Shown piece by piece: positions 55,311 through 64,000 of a DNA stretch of 64,000 bases; the first letter of the stretch is position 1; each line of letters opens with the position of its first letter. Origin of the DNA: Zopfochytrium polystomum. Taxonomy: Eukaryota > Chytridiomycota > Chytridiomycetes > Chytridiales > Chytridiaceae. Below the pieces are notes generated by a model that saw only the letters and a list, made by a program, of their open reading frames with translations, was not told the origin of the DNA and made no database searches. The position numbers were made by a program, and so were the translations under genes. The stretch is from NCBI GenBank assembly GCA_025765615.1, contig JAIVFJ010000097.1, positions 62,001-126,000 of the forward strand, read 5' to 3'.

Positions 55311-56234
55311 ATGTCTGACCCAAACAACACCTTCCCTGATGCAACTGCCTTCCAAGCCTTGATGGACCAATTGCAAGCCCTTTCAAGACAGACACACCAA
55401 CTTCAAGAACAAGTCCTTCACCAGCAGCACCAGCTTCAACAACAACTTCACCAAAAAGAACATCAAGCTCTTCCCCTGCCCCAAGCCAACCAAGCAAGAG
55501 AGCCCAAGGTTCCCAGCCCTGACAAGTTCACTGGGCTGGCCAAAGACCTGAGGAACTTTATGGCCACTGTGGAGAATGTCATCCTTCTCCAACCTTCAAG
55601 ATTTCCCAGTGAACAAGTCAAGGTTCTTTTCACAAGCACCCTCCTGTCTGGTCAAGCTCAATCATGGTACAGATCTCTCCCAAGCACACCCACCACCCTG
55701 CAAGAGCTCTGGGAGGGGCTGGAAGCTACCTTTGGTGACCCCTACGCATCTTGGACAGCAAGATCCAAGCTCAAGCATATCAAGCAAGGAAAGCAATCTT
55801 GTGTGGCCTACACCAACCAATTCAAGCAACTAGCCAGAGACTCTGGATACAATGATGCAGCTCTGATGGAGCTGTACCATGATGGTCTCCATGAGTCTAT
55901 CCAAGACATGCTCTCCCAGTCTCTGCACATCCCTGAGACCTTGGAAGAGTACATTCTCCTTGCCACCAAGATTGACAACAGACTCTACTCCAAGAGGCTG
56001 AAGCAAAGACAAGTAGGAACTAGATCAAGGCCTACCCCAGTCCCTCAAGCTCTTACAGTTCCTGATCACATGCAAGTGGATGCAGTTGAGACACTTCCTA
56101 AGAGTCCTCTGAGCCAAGAGGAGAAAACAAGGAGGGCCCAGCAGGGACTATGTTTCTACTGTGGCTCCAAGGAACACGCTGTCAAGGACTGCCCAAGGAA
56201 GAAGCACCCAAACTCCCAGGTCCAGGCTCACTGA
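55311..56234 (+). CDS. gag: Ty3/gypsy Gag
   Basis: 307 residues. A Gln/His-rich helical start (HQQHQLQQQLHQ) leads into a retrotransposon capsid domain: FTGLAKDLRNFMATVENVIL, AQSWYRSLP, LWEGLEATFGDP, YTNQFKQLARDSGYNDAALM and YHDGLHESIQDML. A CCHC zinc knuckle, CFYCGSKEHAVKDC (about residues 281-294), is followed by a basic end. No break is seen, so it should be functional. It overlaps pol in the -1 frame. Confidence 0.92.
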   Translation: MSDPNNTFPDATAFQALMDQLQALSRQTHQLQEQVLHQQHQLQQQLHQKEHQALPLPQANQAREPKVPSPDKFTGLAKDLRNFMATVENVILLQPSRFPSEQVKVLFTSTLLSGQAQSWYRSLPSTPTTLQELWEGLEATFGDPYASWTARSKLKHIKQGKQSCVAYTNQFKQLARDSGYNDAALMELYHDGLHESIQDMLSQSLHIPETLEEYILLATKIDNRLYSKRLKQRQVGTRSRPTPVPQALTVPDHMQVDAVETLPKSPLSQEEKTRRAQQGLCFYCGSKEHAVKDCPRKKHPNSQVQAH

Positions 56235-57745
56235 GGGGCAATTCCCTGGATCCTCCTCCAAGCTGCCCCTGTTTCATCACCACCACCAGCACCACAAACA
56301 CCTCAGATTCCAAGCCCCACCAACTCACCATGGATGTCAAGATTCAACTCTCACCCAAGTCAACCATCACAACCAAGGCCCTTATAGAGTCTGGATCATC
56401 CTGCAACATCATTGATGCCACCCTTGCCAAGTCTTGTGCCATTCCCACCATCAAGAAATCCACACCCCTCAAGGTTCACTTTGCCAATCATGCTCTGTTC
56501 AAGGAAATCAGCCATGAAACCAAGCTAAACCTCCACATCCAAGACTTTCCACCATCCATGGTCAACCTGGAAGTATTGAATCTTGGCTCACCCACATTCT
56601 CTGTCATCCTGGGATTACCATGGCTGCAAGCCCAGAACCCTGCCATTGATTGGGTCACTGGTCAAGTCCAACCTCCACCAATTGGAACAGTCACCCAAAA
56701 CTCAAGTCAAGCCTCCAAGTCTCATGCTCTCAAGTCCCTGATTCAAGGTTCTCAGCCTAGTATCCAAGGTCAACCACAAATGACAGCTCCAGTATCAGCC
56801 TGCAGCTCACAGATCCCAGCCAAGATTCAAGTTTCACAGTTCACAGTTCATAGTCAAGATTCCAGCACAGCTCATAGAGCTCACAGTCATGGCCAAGTCT
56901 GTAGTTCACAGAACCCACAGTCAAAGATTCAAGTACCACAGTTCACAGTCCAAGTTCAAGATTCAAGCTCCACAGCTCACAGTCTTTGCCAAGAACAGAA
57001 CCCTCAGTCAAAGATTCAAGAATCACAGTTCCCAGTCAACAATTCAAGCCCCACTGCTGATGAGCACAGAAGGACAGACCTTGCACCTGAAGGGGGAGAT
57101 GGTTTCACCCCACCATCCAAGACACACCTTTCACTGCTTCCTGACAGTGTGTGGGCCCATGCTATTTCCAAGGACCCCAAGCCTCACAAGATTCAAATCA
57201 GCCAAGAAGAGGAAAAACTTGAGATACTCAAGACAAGGCATGATGCAGCAACAGCTGGACACCCAGGAGAGCACAAGACATATGAGCTTGTTTCCAGAGA
57301 CTTTTACTGGCCAGGCATGAGGAAGAACTTGCAGTCCAAAAGACCAAGTCCCAAGCTAGACAACCTCAAGTTGAGACCTTTCAAGATCTTGGAGCAAATC
57401 AATCCAGTCACCTTCAAGCTGGATCTCCCTGCATCCATGAAGATCCACCCAGTTTTCCATGTCAGCCTTTTGGAGAAGTTTGTGGCCAATTCCATTCCAG
57501 GCAGAGTTGTTCCTCCTCCTCCTCCAGTTGAGGTAGAAGGTGAAGAGGAATTTGAGGTTGAACAAATCTTAGATGCCAAGTGGTTTGGAAGGACACTCAA
57601 GTTCCTTGTTAAGTGGAAGGGTTACTCAGATGCTGACAACACCTGGGAACCTGAGTCAAACCTCACTCACTGCCAAGACCTTCTGCTCAAGTTCAAGACC
57701 AGGTACCCCACCAAGTTGCAGAAGAGGCCTAAAAGGGGGAGATGA
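56150..57745 (+). CDS. pol: Ty3/gypsy Pol remnant: protease and chromodomain
   Basis: A 531-codon ORF overlapping gag by 85 nt in the -1 frame. The aspartic protease region has ALIESGSSCNIIDATLA (Glu where the catalytic DSG Asp is expected) and FSVILGLPWLQAQNPAIDW. Where reverse transcriptase should follow there are instead about three copies of a QSKIQVPQFTVQ-like repeat (56815-57060). An integrase zinc-binding start, RHDAATAGHPGEHKTYELVS then RDFYWPGMRKN, loses its Cys pair and the whole catalytic core, then resumes at RPFKILEQINPVTFKLDLPA. A chromodomain (WFGRTLKFLVKWKGYSDADN, TWEPESNL) closes the ORF. The stop codon touches the right LTR. Confidence 0.88.
   Translation: MFLLWLQGTRCQGLPKEEAPKLPGPGSLRGNSLDPPPSCPCFITTTSTTNTSDSKPHQLTMDVKIQLSPKSTITTKALIESGSSCNIIDATLAKSCAIPTIKKSTPLKVHFANHALFKEISHETKLNLHIQDFPPSMVNLEVLNLGSPTFSVILGLPWLQAQNPAIDWVTGQVQPPPIGTVTQNSSQASKSHALKSLIQGSQPSIQGQPQMTAPVSACSSQIPAKIQVSQFTVHSQDSSTAHRAHSHGQVCSSQNPQSKIQVPQFTVQVQDSSSTAHSLCQEQNPQSKIQESQFPVNNSSPTADEHRRTDLAPEGGDGFTPPSKTHLSLLPDSVWAHAISKDPKPHKIQISQEEEKLEILKTRHDAATAGHPGEHKTYELVSRDFYWPGMRKNLQSKRPSPKLDNLKLRPFKILEQINPVTFKLDLPASMKIHPVFHVSLLEKFVANSIPGRVVPPPPPVEVEGEEEFEVEQILDAKWFGRTLKFLVKWKGYSDADNTWEPESNLTHCQDLLLKFKTRYPTKLQKRPKRGR
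57731..57745 (+). other. Polypurine tract
   Basis: AAAAGGGGGAGATGA immediately precedes the right LTR, as required for plus-strand DNA priming. It doubles as the last codons and stop of pol. Confidence 0.8.
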
Positions 57746-58053
57746 TGTTATGAATCACCCTCTGGAAACCTCTGGAACATTCTAGAACATTCCTTCATGG
57801 AACCTTCTGGAACCTTCTGGAACCTTCTTTGCTTTCCTGACTTGTCTTGTTGTCATTGGTATCATTGGTATCATTGTATTACTAATTGCTCTTTCTGGAA
57901 CTTTCTTTGAGTCTTGACAAGGAACACTCTCAAAAGGTATAAAAGGGGGATGGGGGACCTGTCCCATCCCTCAAGTGAATTATTGTTTCCAATACAATCA
58001 TCACTCCTCTCAGTTCCTTGTCTGCCTTGTCCTGTCCTGCCATGTTCCTGACA
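57746..58053 (+). repeat. Ty3/gypsy right LTR
   Basis: 308 bp; I see no difference from the left LTR. Followed by the CCACT duplication. Confidence 0.95.
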
Positions 58054-58058
58054 CCACT

Positions 58059-59489
58059 GCACCACTATTAACCACTCCGTTGTGTTTGAGATTAGGCTCT
58101 ACAACATAAACCCCATTGCACTTTCTCCCTTTATTCTGCAGTTGTGTTGTGCCCTTGGGGGTGCGCTTCTGTTTCCCCTTGCACCGATCTGCAGCCAAAC
58201 AAGTCATTGGCGCTCCTGCACCAATCCTCAGAGGATTGGTGCAAGTAGGGTTGAAACACCCCCTCGACGTACACCCAACAACTGGCATCTGACTTACAGG
58301 TGAATTCCTTTATGTTCTCATCAGTTGGCTTGACTGACCTCACCCCCTTGCCTCGAAGAGGAGGAGCCTTTATTAGTTTGGGCAGAGTTGTCATTGTCAA
58401 AGTGTGACAATAATTGCAAGAAACTTTGTTAAAGCCGACTCCGCTCATGTCTTTCCATTCTCACATACGTTGAAAAAGAGTTGCCAAAACACCTCACCTT
58501 CAGTGGTAAGGCGGGGCTCCCCCCCAAAACGGGTAGCTAGGTTCTTTTGCGTTTCACAAGAAAATATTAATATTGTTTCAATCTCGGAAGTTGTGCGTCA
58601 AAATGTAATACAAATTTATAGGAAAACCAGTAAATCGATATACCATTTCTGTCTCTGCATCATTGAACATTCGTCGGATACGTCATTTTACGTGATCTCA
58701 TGAATGGTTGTGTCACACTCGGGTACGAGCACGGTGTCCTGGCCGTGCGATCTGGTCGCCCAGGTATGCAGTTATAGGTAGAAACAAAAATTCCATAGAG
58801 ATCGACATGCCCACCCATTCGGCTCCAAATGCCTCCCCTCATCGTTTCTCGCTCTGGTGACCAATTCTTTCCAATCGATTGCCCCGTCACTCCTCCCGAA
58901 TCCACTAAGACCCGACTTCCTCTTCCACGTGAAAGTGCGCGTCGGAACGGATGGCAGGCGAAATGAGAGCGGAGTCATCGGTCACACACAATTGGTAAAG
59001 AAAGTCGAGACCGAATAAACGGCCCTTGCCTTACCATTTCTCTGTACCGCGTGATGTAAACCGTTGCAGCGCACGGTGGGAAAGGCAAGGGAAAGAAAGG
59101 AGAGAGAGTGCGTGTGTGTGTGGTGGGTGCGTGTGTGAGTGAGAGCAGAGCGATAGAGAGATGAGAGCGACAGGGCAGTCCCGAGCTGGCAAGGCATATG
59201 AGCGGAGAGAGAGAGAGCGCATCGGCCGACCCAAGCGCAAGTCATGCATTCTCAATCGATCGGGATTTGAAATTGTTGCATTTTGACTTGGGGACGGCAA
59301 ATTTTTGAACCAAACGAAACCACGGGTTGAACCATTGTAAAAAAGACAAGAAGACATTGCAAAACGATACACGAAAAAACAAAAAACAAAATTTGGCCGC
59401 ATTGTTCTCTTGTTTTTGTTGTTTCTTTCTACCTGTCACTCTCTCTCTATCTCTCTCTCTCTGTCTCTCTGTCTCTCTCGTATATTCTT

Positions 59490-59532
<43 letters not shown>

Positions 59533-60477
59533 CTCTTCTCGTGGCACCAGCAGTGCCGCCACGGCGGGGTTTGAAAAAATGAAGCAAACGGAGAAAAAAA
59601 GAATAAAAAATAAAGAGATCGCAAGCCGCACAGCACAGCGACGTAGACCAGCAGACAGACAGACCGACCAGCGTTCAGACAGACCCTCAGGACGTAAGAG
59701 AAAAGACGAACAAAATCAGGAAAAAAAAAAAGGAAATATTATTACACTCACTCTCACTCACTCACTCGCTCACTCACTCTCTCACTCACGCTCACGCTCA
59801 CGCTCTTCCTGCTGGTTCTATCACTGCCCGTCTGCCTGCCCGCCCACCCCCTTCGACTTAAATCCCTAATTAATAAACCCGCCCGCGGGCTGGCCCCTGC
59901 TACCCCCTCGTTCCCCCCTTCTCGCTCGAATCGCGAAGGCACGCCCCGATTTGTGAAGCGCAGCCGTCAGCATTTGGGGCCGACCGGTCGGAGACTGGGA
60001 GAGTGATCCTTCCAACGACGCTCTTCTCTTTCACTTAACCCCACTGTGTCGTTCGTTCCTTGAGCTCCCCTCACGGTCTGCTTCGACTCAGAATCGCGAT
60101 TGGCGGCGATTGAACTCCATTCCTCGCCCTCAACCAAGCACACACAACTCGCATCCCGTACTGCAGTATCCCAAGATCTCATCCCTTCTGTCGCTGTCTA
60201 AAAGCCCTTCGCATTACGTCAGGAACATCTGTAAGTTGCAATGACCCGCGGAGATCATCGGCATCATACCCCAGATCCTGCCAATCCATCACCTTGCTCC
60301 TTCCTCTTATCCACCGATCTCCTTTTTTCTCCCGCACCCGCGGGGCCTCGGCATGCCTTAACTTTTTCGCCACCCGTTTTGCTTTTGGTGTGGACCCTAG
60401 GCACAGGGACACCACAAGAAAAAAAAAATAATATACACTGAAAAACTTCACAGCCAAATCGTCCACGGAGCATCGGA
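58059..60477. other. Long spacer, no gene supported
   Basis: 58059-58450 has no recognised content. 58730-58980 on the minus strand has short protein-like frames (for example VPTRTFTWKRKSGLSGFGRS) but no family. CT tracts lie at about 59432-59530 and CTCA/CACGCT repeats at about 59744-59805. The last 450 bp look like a 5' leader region with an AATAATATAC stretch about 50 bp before the next ATG. Confidence 0.55.
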
Positions 60478-63400
60478 ATGAACAGCGACTATTCGAGACG
60501 AAAAGCGGCTGTCAAATCCCAAGAGGCTTCTCGTACCCTCGCGTCGGCCGAGCTAGAGCTTGATCAAGTGCCGAGCTCCCCTTCACCACCCAGACTGCGT
60601 TCGAGATCGCCAGCGCAATGCACTGCGAAAAAGGGGGCTCTCGCGCGTCGCCGGAGCAAACTTTCTGAACGGTAATTACAATCCCCTCGTCTATGCCCCG
60701 TGGCAACCTCGTTGAAAGAAGTGACTGCAATGCAGACCAACGAATGCGAACAGCTCCTTTCATCTCTACCGCCACCTCTTCCCCCCTTGACCCCACAAGC
60801 CATCAACCTATGTGCTCATTCCCGAGTGCACCCGGGATTCCAAGGTTTAATCATTTCGACGGACTGCATTTCAGGGATCCCACCTACGAGCCATGTGCTA
60901 GACGGACCATGGAGGAAATCATGCACTCTCGGCCGGCTCCCAAGAAACGCAAAAGCTCACGCCGCCACGATGAGGGCGACCTCGAAGAAGCGGACGAGCC
61001 GCCACCGCAAAAGCGCCCGAGAAAGATTGCGCCAAAGCGTGAGACTTCGGCTGCCGGAGCGACCGTCCGATGCTGCAACACAGACTTCCGCCTCGCCGAA
61101 TTTGTCAGACACAACAAGGTCATCCACCTAGGGGCGCCGCCTTCAGCCGAGATGGGAGCTGCAGCGATGGCCGCTGCTGCAGAGTCTGTCGCCATGTGGC
61201 CGTGGTCAAACCTGGACGACGAGAGCCTCCCACAGACCAGGAGCAGAAGCGCTGGGGATGACGTTCAAGAAGTATACTTTACGCCTTCCCCGCCGCCTAG
61301 CACTGTGATCACCTGCTACACACCCGTCACCGAATTCGCTGTCCGCGCCACTGCCCGCCCAGCTCATGCACAAAGGAGTCTCGTTCCGTCACTCAGCATC
61401 TGCAGCACGTCTTCTAGTTTGAGCGACGATCAGACCGTCATTTTAGCACCGGCCTCCGCCGGTGCCTTACTGAAGCCCGTACCTCGGAAATGCGCCGTGC
61501 ACAGTCCGGTGGATATGGAGGGCTTTCCCCTTTCTCCGCCGTTGCGGACCCTGAGCGCTCTCTCAAATAAGAGCAGTTCTGCTTTTGCTTCGTGGGGCGA
61601 GGTAGAGCGTGAATCCCCCTCCCCTATGGACGACAAGCTGGACAGCGAACACAACATCGATGAAGACACATTTTCTGCCTCGGCGTCGACGTCCTCTTCG
61701 CCTTTCCCTGGAGACATCAACGATAAAGTGAAAGAGATGGCAGACGGCTCTGCATCTGTTAGAAAGACATCTTGGGACAACATCCCAACTTTACAGGCAA
61801 CAACAACGACAGCAACGAGAAAGCATAGCGTATTCCTACCCGAGGGAGAATGCCCGCAACTTAAATTATATCTGCGACGGGAAAGGGACGAGCCCGCGCC
61901 CTTCCATTATCCCGTGTCTCCCCCTCTCTCTGCACCTTCTTCAAGAACGCATTCTCCTAATGACTTGATTGTGCCGTCCGGGCGGGCCATGACTTTAGCG
62001 CTTCGCATAATTGAAGACATGGCCGTCGGTGGCCGTAGTAATATCAACAGTAGAAGCACGGTTGGCGTCGGCGACAGTGCCCAACACCACCAGTACAGCC
62101 ATCAAGGTGCCCCAACATCTCCGCCGCATTTCTCTATGTTCGGAAACCATCCAGCCGCAGATCGGCACGACAGCCGAGCCACGACTTTCCAAAGCATGGA
62201 GAGTAGCTGCGCGAGCCCGTGGGGTCGGTTGGAAGACTATGGTCTGGATCTGCGAGAACACTGTGAAGAGAATGGTGTTGGTGACGGCGTTGGCGCCAGC
62301 GGGGAGCTCATCGGATGCTCGACGGAGGACTTTATCGCTGACGACGTCTACCAGGACGCGTTTACCCTAGAGCCGCCCGTCGGTGGCGGATGCGAGCGTC
62401 ACCAGGCGCTTGCCCACCACGCTCACCTCCGCAATCCCCACCCCCTCCAACACCCGAATCATTACCAGCAACTCCGCCTCCACCACCACAACCAACACGG
62501 CGTAGGATGCGACCGCCCCCGGCACGCGCAGGCTGACCACGCCCGCGCCGCGCTGCAGAACTTCGCGGCGGCGGCCGCCGCAGCCGACTCACTGTGCGAC
62601 GCGGCTGCGTTCCACGAGCTGAGCGGCGTCGGTGCGGGTGCCGTCGTCGACCCCGCGCTACTCCAAATGGCACTCGACCACCGCCACCACCACCAGCACC
62701 CTTTCCACGCACACCCACAGTCGCGCCCATCCTTGACCTCTGCCGCCGAAGGCGTCGGAGCCGCGGTATCGGCGACGGCGGACTGCAGCTCCGCCGCCGG
62801 TGGCAGGGCGCAGGTCCCGACCATGACCTTGAGCGAGCTGAATGCGATGATGCAGATCGGCTTTGGTGGCCCGCCGCAGGGGTGCCGGGCTGACGTCGAG
62901 CATGGTGCTGGCGGTGCCAGCGGTGGTGGGATAGAAGGCGGTGATGATCGTGGTGACGGCAGCGGCGCGAGCGGCGCTGGAAGTGGCATTGGCTTACTTG
63001 GGTGTGTGGACGAGCAATTCTGGAGGGACATCATCAACGACGGCTCGCACGACGGGAGCAACACTAACGCCGCTGCAGCCACTAGCGCCGTTGCCTCCGA
63101 TGGCCACAACCTTAGACTTGTTGACCCCGCGTGCTTCAGCTTTGAGGCTGCGTGCGCGGAAGGCAGCGGCGGCAGTAGGAACGGTGGCGGACTCGGCCTC
63201 GGGGTCGGAACGCCGTCGCTGCGGCTATTGAAGTCACCGTTCCGCGACACGCTGGGGCTGCGTTCCGCTGCAGCACCTAACGCTGCAGCGTCCAGCTGGT
63301 CGTCGACGTTTACGATGGACACGCTACTGGAGGACGCCGGTCTCGACGATGGAAGCGACTCGGTAGCGGCGGCAGCATCGTCATCTTGGTTTTCGCACGC

Positions 63401-63623
63401 CGTCGAGAGCATCCCCCCCCCCGCGGCCGGTACCACCAAGCCCTCCTCTCCCGACTCCGCCATCCGCTTTTTCTGCTCCCTGTTCCTCTGCACGCAACCC
63501 CACTCCTCGTTGCCCTACCGCCACTTTATCGGCATCGGCCACGTCCCCGTCCCCGTCTCCGACGTTTGGCTTGACATTTGGGTCGACGGTGGGGCTCACC
63601 CTGGCCCAAGTCGAGGGCCGTGA
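60478..63623 (+). CDS. Large disordered orphan protein, putative nuclear
   Basis: Unrecognised. Exon 1 (60478-60671: MNSDYSRRKAAVKSQEASRT...) has a donor gtaatt at 60672 and splices in phase to 60875 (DPTYEPCARRTMEEIM). A single exon of about 2.75 kb follows to 63623, giving roughly 980 residues. Basic clusters (PAPKKRKSSRRH, PPPQKRPRKIAPKR; residues about 80-115) look like nuclear localisation signals. The rest is Ser/Pro-rich, then His-rich (YQQLRLHHHNQH, DHRHHHQHPFHAHP), with acidic patches (STEDFIADDVYQDAF) that could be activation-type segments. No DNA-binding domain was found. The last 50 residues are compositionally different, and a terminal intron is possible. Confidence 0.65.
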
Positions 63624-64000
63624 GCACTGCTGAGTGCTTGAGTGTGAGGGCTTTCCGCGGTCGACGGAAACCTTCCAGTGCTTGGTACTGGAGAGCAGCG
63701 GTGAGCGAGACGGCGTCAAAAAGGAAAGAAAAGAAGTTTGAAAAGTGTGGTGACAGGGGCATATACTATTCAACTGTGCGCGTGCATGTCCTCCCTTTCA
63801 TTTAATTTCGACCCCTTCACCCCTCTCGTTCCATCCTCCTCCTAACAACACCTAGCCGCCACTGTTGAAAAGCTTGCTTGTTAGCTATTGTGTTGCGTTC
63901 GTGACATTGTTCCTTTGCTTGTCACGCAATTCCCAAATTTCCCTCTCTGTTCTTTTCTGACGCTTAAGGCGCCTGCGTACCTGAAAGACATTAGTGCCGA
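63624..64000. other. Downstream flank
   Basis: No gene is recognised before the window ends. Pyrimidine-rich from about 63790 on. Confidence 0.6.

Larger units (their letters stand above)
54963..58053 (+). mobile_element. Non-autonomous Ty3/gypsy chromovirus
   Basis: A 3,091-bp element with two 308-bp LTRs that look identical over their full length, flanked by the 5-bp duplication CCACT (54958-54962 and 58054-58058). It has a self-primer-type primer-binding site, a polypurine tract next to the right LTR, a complete gag, and a Pol ORF keeping protease and chromodomain but lacking reverse transcriptase, RNase H and the integrase core. Both internal losses leave the frame open. It lies inside or at the edge of a mosaic repeat copy. 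Identical LTRs and intact duplication indicate a recent insertion, presumably mobilised by a full-length relative. Confidence 0.93.

Noticed and set aside
56100..56235. A specific slippery heptamer for gag-pol -1 frameshifting
   Set aside because: The overlap is in the -1 frame, but I found no clear X XXY YYZ site in the right register, so none is claimed.
62462..63493. 343-codon minus-strand ORF opposite the orphan gene
   Set aside because: It mirrors a 2.75-kb plus-strand exon with a phase-correct upstream exon. Composition is that of a reverse-frame shadow.
1..64000. CRISPR arrays, operons, ribosome binding sites
   Set aside because: The window is eukaryotic with spliced genes. The tandem repeats seen are microsatellites without repeat-spacer structure.

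Overview
This is a eukaryotic nuclear window, most likely from an early-diverging fungus (chytrid-like or related). The evidence is genes split by many short GT-AG introns, a fungal Vts1-type RNA-binding protein, Pho8-type alkaline phosphatase, Oac1-type mitochondrial carrier, an Erv14 cornichon and TFIIIC/Emw1-type proteins. UVSSA and TRMO, which brewer's yeast is not known for, sit beside them. A Ty3/gypsy chromovirus with a Tf1-like self-primer also fits a fungus. The lineage is inference; no rRNA or marker gene is present. Gene bodies are GC-rich, and the spaces between them are full of CT/GA, GT and homopolymer tracts.

Layout: 0.3-0.54 kb is a dispersed repeat; 0.96-2.56 kb holds unidentified exon-like stretches; 2.9-3.8 kb (-) an RRM protein; 4.3-6.6 kb (+) UVSSA; 6.9-7.7 kb (-) ATP synthase subunit g; 8.3-10.8 kb (+) alkaline phosphatase; 11.3-13.4 kb (+) adenosine kinase. 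A repeat island runs from about 13.9 to 22 kb. It holds a mosaic repeat, a small hairpin-bounded element, a hairpin cluster, a truncated tRNA-like sequence and a decayed Ty1/copia element with 412-bp LTRs. Then come VTS1 (22.4-24.5, +), ERV14 (25.3-26.3, -), a TFIIIC WD40 subunit (26.7-29.2, +), TTC27/Emw1 (29.3-32.9, +), a large low-complexity protein with QT-type motifs (33.8-36.7, +), FEN1 (37.2-39.7, +), a PH-domain protein (41.2-44.6, +), TRMO (45.5-47.2, +), TIM17 (49.2-49.9, +) and an oxaloacetate-type carrier (50.9-52.9, -). After a second repeat zone there is an intact-ended but internally deleted Ty3/gypsy chromovirus (54.96-58.05), and finally a large orphan gene (60.5-63.6, +).

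The genes are ordinary housekeeping genes without functional clustering: DNA repair (UVSSA, FEN1), mitochondria (ATP synthase g, TIM17, carrier), secretory transport (ERV14), tRNA transcription and modification (TFIIIC, TRMO), mRNA control (VTS1), purine salvage and phosphate metabolism. Several are divergent pairs sharing a short upstream region.

The most notable items are: a 3.09-kb Ty3/gypsy element with visually identical LTRs, a 5-bp target duplication and a 13-nt self-primer match, which keeps gag, protease and chromodomain in frame but has lost reverse transcriptase and the integrase core; an ERV14 gene with an 8-nt microexon; and adenosine kinase with two alternative N-termini. All splice models were built by eye from frame continuity, GT-AG sites and family resemblance.
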